From positions 3,906,001 through 3,970,000 of the forward strand of contig NZ_LR594659.1 in assembly GCF_901827155.1 (NCBI RefSeq): 64,000 bases of DNA, given 5' to 3'. Numbering within the stretch: the first letter of the stretch is position 1; each line of letters starts with the position of its first letter. The notes below the pieces were generated by a model. That model had not been told where the DNA came from. It saw nothing but the letters and a program-made list of their open reading frames with translations, and did not search any database. Below, in pieces: positions 8,371 to 16,860 of this stretch. A program made the position numbers and the translations under genes. The stretch is from Variovorax sp. PBL-H6. Its GTDB lineage: Bacteria > Pseudomonadota > Gammaproteobacteria > Burkholderiales > Burkholderiaceae_C.

Positions 8371-9990
8371 TCAGGCCGTGGCGAAGCCTTCGTAGCCCTT
8401 GGCCGCGACCTCGTTGACGATCTTGCGGTAGGCCGGGACGCCGGCCACGTAGGGCATGAAGACGCGTGGCTTGCCCGGGATGTTTGCACCCATGTACCAG
8501 GAATTCGCCGTCGGATAGAGCGTCTTGTCCGCGATCTCGTTGACGTGCACGACCCACTGGTCCTCGGCCGCCTTGTCGGCCTCGATGACCGATTTGCCGC
8601 TCGCGCGCAGTTGCTGCAGGCAGGCTGTCAGCCAGTCGACGTGCAACTCGATCGAGTGAACCATGTTGCTCAGCACCGAAGGGCTGCCCGGCCCGGCCAG
8701 GATGAACATGTTGGGAAAGCCCGCCACCGCGAGGCCGAGGTAGGTGCGCGGGCCATGCTCCCACTTGTCGCGCAAGCTGGCGCCGCCCCGCCCGCGCACG
8801 TCGATCGAGCTCAGCGCACCGGTCATGGCGTCGAAGCCGGTGGCGAGAACGATCATGTCGAGCGGATATTCGCGTGAGCCGGTGCGCAGGCCGCCCGGCG
8901 TCGCCTCGACGATCGGGTCGGCCTTCACGTCCACCAGCGACACGTTGGGGCGATTGAAGGTCTCGTAGTAGTCGGTATCCACGCACAGCCGCTTGGTGCC
9001 GAAAGGCAGGTCGCTCTTCGGGCACAGCAGCGCGGCCGTTGCCGGGTCGTGGACGATCGAGCGGATCTTGCCGCGCACGAAGTCGGCCGCAGCTTCGTTG
9101 GACTGCTTGTTCAGCAGCAGATCGTTGAAAGCGCGCAGCATTCGGAAGCCGCCGCCCGCCCCTCTCCAGCGGAATTCGAACTCCGTGCGGCGCTCCTCTT
9201 CCGAGACCTCCATGGCCGACTTGTCGTTGGCGATCAGGAAGTGGCCGGTCGCGGTCTCGAGCGCGCGGGCGCGACGCTCCCCGTAGTGGCGCTTGACCTC
9301 GGCCAGCACCTCTGGCGAAAGGGGCTCGTTCTGCGAGGGCACGCTGAAGTTGGCGGTACGCTGGAAAACGGTCAGCTGCCGCGCCGTCTCGGCAATGATC
9401 GGCGCCATCTGCACGCCGCTGGAGCCGGTGCCGATGAGGCCCACGCGCAGTCCCTTGAAATTCACCCCCTCCGTCGGCCAGTCGGCGCTGTGGTGCCAGC
9501 GGCCCTTGAAGCTGTCGAGACCGGGAAACTTCGGCGCCTGCGGGATCGACAGGCAGCCGGTAGCCATGATGCAGTAGCGTGCCGAGAAGCGCTCGCCCTT
9601 CTCGGTGACGACGTTCCAGCGGCCGGCCGCCTCGTCGAAATGCGCCGAGGCGACGCGCGTGTCGACCTGGATGTCGCGCCAAAGGTCGAAGCGGTCGGCC
9701 ACGTGGTTGATGTAGCGCAGGATCTCCGGCTGCGTCGCGTAGCGCTCGGTCCAGTCCCACTCCTGCTGCAGCTCGTCGCTGAACGAGTAAGAATAGTCCA
9801 GGCTCTCGACGTCGCAACGCGCGCCGGGATAGCGGTTCCAGAACCAGGTGCCGCCGATGCCGGCGCCGGCTTCGAGCACGCGCACGCTCATGCCGATGCG
9901 GCGCAGGCTGTAGAGCTGGTAGATCCCGGCGAACCCGGCTCCGACGACGACCGCATCGAGCTCGGCGGAGGGTGAAATGCTGCTGCTCAT
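8371..9990 (-). CDS. Flavoprotein monooxygenase, Baeyer-Villiger type
   Basis: A 539-residue class B flavin monooxygenase that would use NADPH, FAD and oxygen to insert an oxygen atom next to a ketone. The first Rossmann motif GAGFAG is at residues 17-22, and the second, GTGSSG, at 187-192. Between them, residues 161-172 read FKGRWHHSADWP, a full match to the Baeyer-Villiger fingerprint FxGxxxHxxxW(P/D). The length is that of cyclohexanone or phenylacetone monooxygenase. The ATG at 9990 follows GAAGGACGAG, a good ribosome site. Its promoter gap holds a variant copy of the island operator (10035-10049). The ketone substrate is unknown. Confidence 0.92.
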   Translation of the reverse strand: MSSSISPSAELDAVVVGAGFAGIYQLYSLRRIGMSVRVLEAGAGIGGTWFWNRYPGARCDVESLDYSYSFSDELQQEWDWTERYATQPEILRYINHVADRFDLWRDIQVDTRVASAHFDEAAGRWNVVTEKGERFSARYCIMATGCLSIPQAPKFPGLDSFKGRWHHSADWPTEGVNFKGLRVGLIGTGSSGVQMAPIIAETARQLTVFQRTANFSVPSQNEPLSPEVLAEVKRHYGERRARALETATGHFLIANDKSAMEVSEEERRTEFEFRWRGAGGGFRMLRAFNDLLLNKQSNEAAADFVRGKIRSIVHDPATAALLCPKSDLPFGTKRLCVDTDYYETFNRPNVSLVDVKADPIVEATPGGLRTGSREYPLDMIVLATGFDAMTGALSSIDVRGRGGASLRDKWEHGPRTYLGLAVAGFPNMFILAGPGSPSVLSNMVHSIELHVDWLTACLQQLRASGKSVIEADKAAEDQWVVHVNEIADKTLYPTANSWYMGANIPGKPRVFMPYVAGVPAYRKIVNEVAAKGYEGFATA

Positions 9991-10024
9991 GTCTCGTCCT
10001 TCTCCAATCCGGGGCACACTGACG

Positions 10025-10213
10025 TCAGAGTATTAATGGTAAGACCCTTGTATTGTGGACCCACGCAGCAGCGCCGCGCATCTCCAGGCGGATCGTCTCG
10101 GACCGGAAGGCTGTCGAATTCGTCATCGCGAAGACCTCGAGGAACTCCGGCATCTTCCGCGGCTTGATGGTGTAGATGCGGTGATCGACGAGGTTCCTAG
10201 GCGGGAACCGCAT
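10025..10213 (-). pseudogene. Decayed NIPSNAP-domain gene fragment
   Basis: The first 28 codons encode VDHRIYTIKPRKMPEFLEVF, the N-terminal beta-alpha unit of a NIPSNAP protein, which is normally about 105 residues (compare the intact gene at 43975). After this the frame reads unrelated residues to a stop at codon 63, running into the promoter of the next gene. A one-base shifted frame downstream reads DEFDSLPVRDD and ARR, which faintly recalls the middle YDSF...RR part of the family. This suggests an internal deletion plus frameshift. The start at 10213 overlaps the end of the flavoprotein gene, so it was the last gene of that operon. Confidence 0.55.
10035..10049. promoter_or_regulatory. 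GntR/FadR-type operator, degenerate copy (site 1)
   Basis: AATGGTAAGACCCTT is a 15-base imperfect palindrome matching WWTGGTnnnACCAWW with one mismatch (ACCC for ACCA). It lies 45-59 bases upstream of the monooxygenase start at 9990, inside the remains of the decayed NIPSNAP gene. A TAATAC-like -10 follows on the minus strand. It is the weakest of the 14 copies. Confidence 0.55.
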
Positions 10214-11969
10214 GGGCCTTTTCCTTCACGCTTTCTTGCTGCAGAGGTTCCGGCTCGAGGCCGGCGATGTGTCGCGCGGTCAGGTAGCCGAAGGTCATGA
10301 TGGGCCCCAGCGTGATGCCGGCGCCCGGATAGTTGCCGCCCATGACGCTGGCACGATCGTTGCCGGCGGCGTAAAGGCCGGGGATCGGATGGCCGTCACC
10401 GGCAAGCACGCGGCCCACCACGTCGGTGCGGATGCCGTCGAAGCTGCCGAGGTCGCCCATCACGACCTTGAGCGCGTAGAACGGCCCCTTGGCGATCGGT
10501 GCCACGCAAGGGTTGGGCTTGTGCTCGGGGTCGGCGAGATAGCGGTTGAAAGAGGTGCTGCCGCGGCCGAATTCCGGGTCTTCGCCGCGCGCTGCCGATT
10601 CGTTGTACTTGCGCACGGTGTCCTCGAGCGCAGCCGCGTCGATGCCCGCTGCGCGCGCGAGCTCGGCCAGCGTGTCGCCCTTGTTCAGGTAGCCGTTGCG
10701 CACGAAGGGCGCGAGCGGCATCGGTGCCGGCTTGGCGTAGCCCAGGCCGTACTTGCTGATCGTGGCCTGGTCGCAGACGAGCCACATCGCGGTCTCGCGC
10801 TCGTCCTTGCAGGCCTCGATCATCGCGGCGCCGACGTCGTGATAGGAGTTGGACTCGTTGGTGAAACGCCTGCCGCGCCTCGTGACGCCGATGATGCCGG
10901 GCTTGTAGCGGTCCAGCAGATGCGGGAAGGCGCCGAAGCGGCCGTTGCCCAGCGGCACCTTGGACGTGGGCATCCAGGCCGCCGCGGCCGCATAGCGGAT
11001 CGGCACCGAGCCCCCCACCTGCTCCGCCAGCCGCGCGCCGTCGCCGGTGTTCTCGACCGGCACCGGCGAAAAGTGTTCCCCGCCTCGCTGCAGATGTGGA
11101 TATGCCTTCGCGATGCGTGCGACGTCGTGCGCAAAGCCGCCGGCCGCCAGCACGACGGCCTTGCGCGCGCGGATACGCTGCGGACCGCCCTCGCCTTCGA
11201 CGACCACCCCGACCACCCGGCCGTTCTCCACCAGCAGTTCCTTCGCGCAGGTGCGGGTATGGATCGGGATGTTCAGGTCGAGCGCAGACTTCGCGAGCCG
11301 TGCCGCCAATGCGTTGCCGCTGGTGACCTGCACGCCGCGCCGGTACAGCAGCAGTTCCTTGAGGTGGTTGACCAGCCGCTTCGCCACGTACGCGGCCGAC
11401 TTCAGCGACTTGGTCGCCTTGAAGAAATGCTTGAGATCGGCGTTCGACGAGTTGAACATCATGCCGATGAACGTGATGGTCTTGAGCGGCGGCCGCAGGC
11501 GCGCCATGTCGTCGCCGAGTCCGCGGATGTCGTACGGCGCGGCGAGGATCGAGCGGCCGATGTCCACGCCGCCGTCGGCGTCGGGGTGGTAGTCCGGATA
11601 CAAGGTCGGAATGAACTTGACCTCGGTCTCGCGTTCGAAGAACTCGACCATCTCGGGACCGCGGTCCACGAATGCATCGACTGCGGGTGCATCGAAGAAG
11701 GCGCCCGTCTCGACGCGCATGTAGCGCATGACGGCTTCGCGGCTGTCCTGGATGCCGCTCTTCTTCGCGTGCGGGCTGCGCGGTATCCACAGCACGCCGC
11801 CCGAGAAGGCCGTGGTGCCGCCGAAAACGGGCGCCTTCTCGACCACGATGACGTCGAGTCCGTTCTTGCGCGCGGTGATGGCTGTCGACAGGCCGCCGGC
11901 GCCCGCGCCGATGACCAGCACGTCACATTCGGACGCCGGAGTGATGGATGTAGTGGAAGCTGCGGTCAT
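10197..11969 (-). CDS. FAD-dependent 3-ketosteroid-dehydrogenase-like oxidoreductase
   Basis: A 590-residue flavoprotein of the fumarate reductase/KstD family. GAGAGG at residues 21-26 binds FAD. The C-terminal GNYPGAGITLGPIMTFG is the conserved flavin-contact segment of 3-ketosteroid dehydrogenases. It would desaturate a ring beside a keto group. The gene follows the flavin reductase fusion with an ATGA overlap at 11966-11969, so both are read from the promoter with operator site 2. It is closely related to the protein at 51832-53592 (shared TFxGMMFNSS and KSAAYVAKRL blocks). The decayed NIPSNAP gene overlaps its 3' end. The exact substrate is not predictable. Confidence 0.9.
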   Translation of the reverse strand: MTAASTTSITPASECDVLVIGAGAGGLSTAITARKNGLDVIVVEKAPVFGGTTAFSGGVLWIPRSPHAKKSGIQDSREAVMRYMRVETGAFFDAPAVDAFVDRGPEMVEFFERETEVKFIPTLYPDYHPDADGGVDIGRSILAAPYDIRGLGDDMARLRPPLKTITFIGMMFNSSNADLKHFFKATKSLKSAAYVAKRLVNHLKELLLYRRGVQVTSGNALAARLAKSALDLNIPIHTRTCAKELLVENGRVVGVVVEGEGGPQRIRARKAVVLAAGGFAHDVARIAKAYPHLQRGGEHFSPVPVENTGDGARLAEQVGGSVPIRYAAAAAWMPTSKVPLGNGRFGAFPHLLDRYKPGIIGVTRRGRRFTNESNSYHDVGAAMIEACKDERETAMWLVCDQATISKYGLGYAKPAPMPLAPFVRNGYLNKGDTLAELARAAGIDAAALEDTVRKYNESAARGEDPEFGRGSTSFNRYLADPEHKPNPCVAPIAKGPFYALKVVMGDLGSFDGIRTDVVGRVLAGDGHPIPGLYAAGNDRASVMGGNYPGAGITLGPIMTFGYLTARHIAGLEPEPLQQESVKEKAHAVPA

Positions 11970-12967
11970 GGGGTTCCTCGAGCTGCGGATGCGGCGGCTG
12001 CAATGGCCGCCGCGCCGCGGCGCATCTCGTCGAAGTAGCAGGTCATTTCCAGCTCCGCCTCGTCGGCGTTGCGCTCGCGCAGATGGCCCAGGATCTTCTT
12101 GCGCACCGGCACCAGCTCCGGACGGTATTTGAGCAACGACTCGGCCTTCAGCACCTGCCGCAGGATATTCGTCAGCGTGTCGGACACGACGACCAGTACC
12201 TCGTTGTGGGCGGCCTTGGTAATCAGGCGGAAGAACTCGAGGCTGGCCTCGGCCCGCTTCTCCCGATCGACCGGGTCGGTATAGCCCTCGATCTCGAGGA
12301 TGTTGCGCTCGATGGCGTCGAAGTCCTGCTGCTGTCCGTTCTCGCAGGCCAGTCGCAGCAGCATGCAGTTGACCAGGCGCCGGGCCTGATCGAGGTTCTT
12401 CGGGTCCATCCGCCCGCGCGCCGCCAGTTCGCGCAGCGACTGGGTCAGCATCATGTAGGCGCCCTTGTAGAACACCAGCGAGTCCTCGTGGCGGCCATGG
12501 TCGAACTTCGCCACCTGGCCCAGGAACAACACATGGTCGCCCGCCAGGTGCTCGGCAAACTTGGTGCACTCGAAGGTCGCCACGCATTCTTCGATCACCG
12601 GCAGCTGCTGCAGGCCGCGCCGCCATGCAACGCCCTCGAACTTGTCGACGATGCTGCTGCTCGCGAAGCGCCCCGACAGATCCTTCTGGTCTTCGGCCAG
12701 GATGTTGATCGCGAAGGCCTTGGATTGGCGGAAGGCCTCCAGACTCTTGCTGTTGACGCGCAGGCCCCAGGACACCAGCGGCGGGTCGAGCGACACCGAG
12801 CTGAAGGAATTGCAGGTCAGCCCGACCGGAGTGCCGTCGGCGCCGGTGGTCGTGATGATGGCCACTCCGGTCGGGGAACTGCCCAGGGCATTGCGAAACG
12901 CCCGGACATCGAAGGCATCGGCTGCCGGCGCCTCGGCGGCTGCGGCCTGGGGAATGGGTGTGGGCAT
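11966..12967 (-). CDS. Flavin reductase fused to an FCD-type effector domain
   Basis: This 333-residue protein has two parts. Residues about 20-170 are a flavin reductase (FMN-binding split barrel) domain, with SSPTGVAIITT and GLTCNSFSSVSLDPP as markers. Residues about 185-320 resemble the all-helical FCD ligand-binding domain of GntR regulators; EFFRLITKAAHNEVL matches the FCD pattern FHxxIAxAAxNxxL, and no DNA-binding domain is present. A related idea is known from the reductase of 4-hydroxyphenylacetate hydroxylase, whose C-terminal regulator-like domain senses substrate. The ATG at 12967 has CAGGAGCC upstream. It may supply reduced flavin to an oxygenase outside this operon; the Baeyer-Villiger enzyme normally does not need one. 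Confidence 0.8.
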   Translation of the reverse strand: MPTPIPQAAAAEAPAADAFDVRAFRNALGSSPTGVAIITTTGADGTPVGLTCNSFSSVSLDPPLVSWGLRVNSKSLEAFRQSKAFAINILAEDQKDLSGRFASSSIVDKFEGVAWRRGLQQLPVIEECVATFECTKFAEHLAGDHVLFLGQVAKFDHGRHEDSLVFYKGAYMMLTQSLRELAARGRMDPKNLDQARRLVNCMLLRLACENGQQQDFDAIERNILEIEGYTDPVDREKRAEASLEFFRLITKAAHNEVLVVVSDTLTNILRQVLKAESLLKYRPELVPVRKKILGHLRERNADEAELEMTCYFDEMRRGAAAIAAAASAARGTP

Positions 12968-12992
12968 GACGGCTCCTGGATTCCGTATCGTC

Positions 12993-13007
12993 AATGGTCT
13001 TACCAAT
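12993..13007. promoter_or_regulatory. GntR/FadR-type operator (site 2)
   Basis: AATGGTCTTACCAAT is a near-perfect palindrome with the core TGGTCTTACCA. It lies 26-40 bases upstream of the flavin reductase fusion gene (start 12967, minus strand). The only other gene nearby is a doubtful 39-codon frame, so this site probably serves the leftward operon alone. Confidence 0.8.
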
Positions 13008-13094
13008 GTAGTTGAAATACGACTTCTGGTCAAACCGACCTAACAACTGAAAGCGCTCGCGGACAGTGAAACGGACGGCCCCGTGGTGGCGAAG

Positions 13095-13214
13095 ATGAGC
13101 AACGAAGCACCTGCGCGCGCGCGACGCGGACGCCGCCGTGCTCGACATGACGAGTTTCTTCAACGTCTCGAAGTCAAGTACCTGGACTTGTGGAACGAGC
13201 GCCAGAAGGCCTGA
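13095..13214 (+). CDS. Possible 39-residue basic peptide, doubtful
   Basis: An open frame of 39 codons with an arginine-rich N-terminus and the end DEFLQRLEVKYLDLWNERQ. It overlaps the 3' end of the convergent flavoprotein gene by 41 bases. No convincing ribosome site precedes the ATG (only GGTGGCGA). I recognise no family. The ending resembles a short amphipathic helix, so it might be a remnant or a genuine small protein. It lies rightward of operator site 2, which would put it under the same control if real. Confidence 0.2.
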   Translation: MSNEAPARARRGRRRARHDEFLQRLEVKYLDLWNERQKA

Positions 13215-14721
13215 AGCTTCCGTCCTGCTGCTGCGGCGGCGATTCGTCTGCCGCGAAGCGGCCGGCGCGCCGGCCCGAAGTCACGGCCCAACAGAGGTGA
13301 TGGCCGTTGCCGGCCAGGAGCGCTCCGCCCTGCCCCACGGCGCCGGCAGCGTAGAGCCTCGGGATCACGGCGCCCTCTTCATCGAGCACCTGGTGGGAGG
13401 CATTGACCGCCAGGCCGCCGTCGGTGATCACGATGCGACTTTCCAGCGGGCCCAGCGCATGGAACGGCGCCTGCACCACGGGCCCGCGGTTCGCAGCCGC
13501 ACCGTCGGCGAGCGCCGCATTGTGCTGGCCGATGCTCGCCCGGAGCGTATCGGGCGCCATTCCCACGCTGCGAGCCAACGCGCCGAGTTCGCCGGCGCAG
13601 TGGTAGAGATCCTTGCGATGCCGTCTGTAGTCCGGCAGGTAGGCGAAGGCCACGCCGGGCGCCGTCGAGACATGGTGCGGCGGCCCTGAGAACATTCGCG
13701 CCACGCGGTCGTCGAACACGAGCCACGCTCGGCCGCCGGGCTGCTGCGAGATGGCCAGGCCGGGTTGCGCCAGCTCGTCGGCGAAGCGCTTGCCATCCGC
13801 ATTGACCAGTACGGCCCCGGCGCGCAGGAGCGCTGCTTCCGGCCCGAGCGATGCCGTCATGAAGGACATCACGAAGGGCCGGAAAAGCGCCACCGGCAAA
13901 TGGTCCAGCGCGAGCTGCATCAACTTGCCCAAGAGCCATGACGGCGGCAAGCGGCGCACGAAGTTCGGCCGCGCGGGCTCCGCGAAACGAAGCCCCGGCC
14001 CGTAGATGACCTCACCGTTGAGCAACCGCGCGCCGAAGGCTTCGGCCATCTGGTGCCCGTCGCCGGTGGCCGTCGGATTCACGCCCGGAATGGCGGCCAG
14101 CTCTGGGCGAAAACGTTGCTTCAACTCGCGGCTGTTGCTGTAGTCGCCGGCAGCGAGGATCACGCCCCTGCGCGCCTCGATCTCGACCGCCCGGCCATCC
14201 AGCATGGCTTGCACGCCACGCACGCCGCCGTCCTCGTCTCGCAGCAGCCGGAGCACGCGCGCGCCGAGCCGCAGATCGACGCCGCGGCGTCTCGCCTCTC
14301 GGCCGAGGTAGTAGGGATAGGCGCGCGAGTTCGGCAGCACGTTGTGCATCCGCGGGTGGCGGTGCGGCGGGTCCGCCGTCGGCCCGTGGAAACTGAGGCC
14401 GAGCGACATCAACCAGTCGAGGGTGCCTGCCGCGTTGTCGACCAGGAGCCTGCGCAGCGCCAGGTTCTCGCGCGAGGCGAACGCACCCATGTAGTGGTCC
14501 ATGTCCGCGAAATGCTCGTCGGGCGTATCGACGATGCCCGCGCGCTTCTGCAGGCTCGATCCGGCGGCGTTGATCGAGCCGACCGACAGCCGGCTGCTGC
14601 CGCCCGGCTGCGCGTTCTTCTCGAGCACCACCGTGCGCGCCCCCGCAGCCGCCGCCTCGATGCCGGCGCTCAACCCCGAGGCGCCTCCACCGACGACGAC
14701 GACGTCGAAGGCCAGCTTCAC
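13174..14721 (-). CDS. FAD-dependent oxidoreductase, fumarate reductase/succinate dehydrogenase-like
   Basis: A 515-residue flavoprotein with GGGASG at residues 11-16, then PGGSSRLSVG, typical of the FAD_binding_2 family. It is a more distant relative of the KstD-like proteins in the window. Its C-terminal flavin segment reads AGNGHHLCWAVTSGRRAG instead of the GxYPGxGxTxGPAMTFG form. The start is a GTG at 14721 that overlaps the TGA of the upstream Bug receptor gene (GTGA), so translation is coupled. The frame ends with a 20-residue polar tail beyond the usual end of the fold. It is the last gene of the operon that begins at 18093. Its reaction is probably desaturation or reduction of a ring or enoyl acid. 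Confidence 0.82.
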   Translation of the reverse strand: MKLAFDVVVVGGGASGLSAGIEAAAAGARTVVLEKNAQPGGSSRLSVGSINAAGSSLQKRAGIVDTPDEHFADMDHYMGAFASRENLALRRLLVDNAAGTLDWLMSLGLSFHGPTADPPHRHPRMHNVLPNSRAYPYYLGREARRRGVDLRLGARVLRLLRDEDGGVRGVQAMLDGRAVEIEARRGVILAAGDYSNSRELKQRFRPELAAIPGVNPTATGDGHQMAEAFGARLLNGEVIYGPGLRFAEPARPNFVRRLPPSWLLGKLMQLALDHLPVALFRPFVMSFMTASLGPEAALLRAGAVLVNADGKRFADELAQPGLAISQQPGGRAWLVFDDRVARMFSGPPHHVSTAPGVAFAYLPDYRRHRKDLYHCAGELGALARSVGMAPDTLRASIGQHNAALADGAAANRGPVVQAPFHALGPLESRIVITDGGLAVNASHQVLDEEGAVIPRLYAAGAVGQGGALLAGNGHHLCWAVTSGRRAGRFAADESPPQQQDGSFRPSGARSTSPGT

Positions 14722-15689
14722 TCGGCCTTGATCCCGGTCTTCTGGATCAGGTCGGCCCAGCGCGCGGACTCGTCGCGAACCATCTTGGCGTAGGCCGCGG
14801 GCGAATTGCTTTCCGCGGTGGCGCCGACGCCCGCGTACTTTTCCTTGATTTCGGGCATCGCCAGCACCTGGACGAGCGCCGCATTGAGCTTGTTGACGAT
14901 GGCCGGCGGCGTACCCTTCGGCGCGAAGAGCCCGAACCAGACTTCGGCCGTGAAGCCGGGCACGGTCTCCGAGATCTGCTTGACGCCCGGCATCAGCGGT
15001 GCAGGCTTGCCCGATGCGACCGCCAGCAGCTTGAGCTTGCCCTCCTTGACCGCGCCCATGATCGAGGGCGACGGCGTCGTGATCAGCGCCTTCACCTCGC
15101 CGGTACGCAGCGCCAGGCTCATCGGGGCTTCGCCCTTGTAGGGCACGTGGTTCATCTTCAGCCCGGTCTGTTGCGAGAACATGGCGGTCGCCATGTGGCC
15201 GAACGACGCCGTTCCCGCCGAGCCGTAGTCGAGTCCGCCCGGCTGGACCTTGGCGTAGTCGATGAAGCTGCGCACGTCTTTCGCCGGCACGGCTTCGTTG
15301 ACCACCAGCACCATCGGCGAAGTCGAAACCACCGAGATCGGCGCGAAATTCTTGACCGGATCGTAGTTGGCCTGCCTGTTGACCAGCGGCGTGATGACGA
15401 AGCCGTTGTTGACGAAGACCAGCGTGTAGCCGTCCGGGGCGGAAGCAGCTGCGGCCTGGGTGCCGATGCCGGCGGAAGCGCCGGGCCGGTTGTCCACGAT
15501 GATCGGCTGGCCGAGCAGCTTGCCGAGCGGCTCCGAGATCGCGCGGACCTGGAAGTCCGACAGCCCGCCGGCCGGGTACGGCACGATGATCTTGATGGGC
15601 TTGCTGGGAAAGTCGCCCTGGGCAAGAGCCGGACCGACAGCAAGGGCGGCGGCAGCGAACGCCAGGAGGGCACGTCTGAAGCAATTCAT
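14718..15689 (-). CDS. Bug/TctC-family periplasmic solute receptor
   Basis: A 323-residue secreted binding protein. Residues 1-23 form a signal peptide (basic start, hydrophobic core, cleavage after ALA). The mature part opens with the family hallmark FPSKPIKIIVPYPAGGLSD and continues with LGQPIIVDNRPGASAGIG and PDGYTL. Bug proteins bind carboxylates or amides in the periplasm and pass them to tripartite TctAB permeases or to signalling systems. No TctA or TctB gene is present in the window. It lies between an EthD-type gene and the flavoprotein gene, in the operon starting at 18093. Confidence 0.93.
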   Translation of the reverse strand: MNCFRRALLAFAAAALAVGPALAQGDFPSKPIKIIVPYPAGGLSDFQVRAISEPLGKLLGQPIIVDNRPGASAGIGTQAAAASAPDGYTLVFVNNGFVITPLVNRQANYDPVKNFAPISVVSTSPMVLVVNEAVPAKDVRSFIDYAKVQPGGLDYGSAGTASFGHMATAMFSQQTGLKMNHVPYKGEAPMSLALRTGEVKALITTPSPSIMGAVKEGKLKLLAVASGKPAPLMPGVKQISETVPGFTAEVWFGLFAPKGTPPAIVNKLNAALVQVLAMPEIKEKYAGVGATAESNSPAAYAKMVRDESARWADLIQKTGIKAE

Positions 15690-15759
15690 GGAAAACTCGT
15701 CTCTTTCTATCTATGGATGAACAACGAATGGCACGCGCACGGCGCCGCGCTGCGGCAGC

Positions 15760-16440
15760 TCAGACGACGTGGATCTCTTCGACCAGGTAGATGCCCACGG
15801 GTGCAAGCATCGGGTCGCCATGCAGCAGGCGCTTGCCTGCATCGCTTTGCACCGCGGCCCGCGCGCTCGCAGCATCGTCGAACCAGAGTTCAGACACTGC
15901 CTCCGCGCCGGCGGCGTCGCCCGACGGGACGCCGGCAGCGACCGGGTGGCCGCGATCGGTGACGAAGTTCTGCATGTATCCGCGCACGCCCGGCAGGTCG
16001 CGGCCTGCGTCGCGATTCGCGGCAAGCCAGCGCAGACGCAGGCCCTCGCTGCGCTCGCCAGGACGGCGGGTCGATACCCAGATCACCTTGACCCCGCCCC
16101 TGCTGCCATCCCGGGCGACGACTTCATCGGGCTCGATGACCAGGATCGTGATGCCGCCCTGGAACTTGGGGATGTCTTCCTTGCACGCCTGGTACTCGGC
16201 CGATGCGTCGGAGCGCTCCATGTGCGCCACGCTGTCGAACGAGAGCTGCGAGATGCCGTCGATCGCCTGCACCGGCGAATCGGGCATTTCGTAGATGCGC
16301 TCCAGGATGTGGTTCTGGCGGTAGGTCCCCATACCGGGCAGCTTCGCCGCCAGCGGCCCGTGAACGTTGCGCCAATGCGCATGGAAACCTGCATCGTCCA
16401 GTCCGGGACGGCGATTGAAGAGGCCGCAGCGATAGATCAT
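15760..16440 (-). CDS. Tandem EthD-domain protein
   Basis: A 226-residue protein made of two EthD-like ferredoxin-fold halves. The first (residues about 1-105) contains HAHWRNVHGPLAAKLPG and YRQNH, a clear EthD signature. The second (about 112-226) contains LPGVRGYMQNFVTDRGHP. EthD and related dimeric alpha-beta barrel proteins often assist oxidation or rearrangement of ring compounds in catabolic operons, without a single fixed activity. The ATG at 16440 follows the cupin stop with no gap. A similar two-part protein lies at 54494-55201. It is likely cytoplasmic and acts on a pathway intermediate. Confidence 0.8.
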   Translation of the reverse strand: MIYRCGLFNRRPGLDDAGFHAHWRNVHGPLAAKLPGMGTYRQNHILERIYEMPDSPVQAIDGISQLSFDSVAHMERSDASAEYQACKEDIPKFQGGITILVIEPDEVVARDGSRGGVKVIWVSTRRPGERSEGLRLRWLAANRDAGRDLPGVRGYMQNFVTDRGHPVAAGVPSGDAAGAEAVSELWFDDAASARAAVQSDAGKRLLHGDPMLAPVGIYLVEEIHVV

Positions 16441-16842
16441 TTACTTGAGCTCCTTGCCGGCGTGATCGCCCTCGAGGAACTTGTTCGGCTTCAGGAAGAA
16501 GGACAGCACCAGCGCCCCGTTGGGCGAACGCGCGAGGTGGCGGTTGCCCTTCGGGCGCCAGACGTAGCCGCCGGCGCGCACTTCGCCTTCTTCGTCGACG
16601 ATGCTGCCCTTGAGCACGTAGGTCTGCTCGATCTCGACGTGCTCGTGCAGCGGCAGCTGGGTGCCGGGCTCCCAGCGGAACAGCGCGGTGAGCAGCCCGC
16701 TTGCCTCGTCCTGCATCAGGATCTTCATGTCGATGCCGGGCGTGGGCGTGGGCTTCCACGGAATGCTCGCGACGTCGACGTAGCGCGAATCGTCATCGGC
16801 CAGTCCGTCGTGCTGCGGATGAAAGGGCGTGAACGCGGTCAT
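16441..16842 (-). CDS. Cupin-fold protein (ChrR-like)
   Basis: A 133-residue single-domain cupin. Motif 1 is complete (G60, H66, H68, E72, G79 in the GX5HXHX3EX6G pattern) and motif 2 supplies H102 in RPKGNRH. These residues would bind a divalent metal such as iron, manganese or zinc. Such small cupins act as ring-cleaving dioxygenases, isomerases or decarboxylases, or as anti-sigma-like sensors. In an operon with an amidohydrolase and an EthD protein, an enzymatic role is more likely. It sits 18 bases downstream of the amidohydrolase and directly abuts the EthD-type gene. Confidence 0.85.
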   Translation of the reverse strand: MTAFTPFHPQHDGLADDDSRYVDVASIPWKPTPTPGIDMKILMQDEASGLLTALFRWEPGTQLPLHEHVEIEQTYVLKGSIVDEEGEVRAGGYVWRPKGNRHLARSPNGALVLSFFLKPNKFLEGDHAGKELK

Positions 16843-16860
16843 GCTGGGCTTCCGCCGGGC

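Noticed and set aside
13174..15684. Apparent fusion of a Bug receptor and a flavoprotein in one frame
   Set aside because: The receptor-spanning part is out of frame with the true receptor. The flavoprotein begins at the GTG at 14721.
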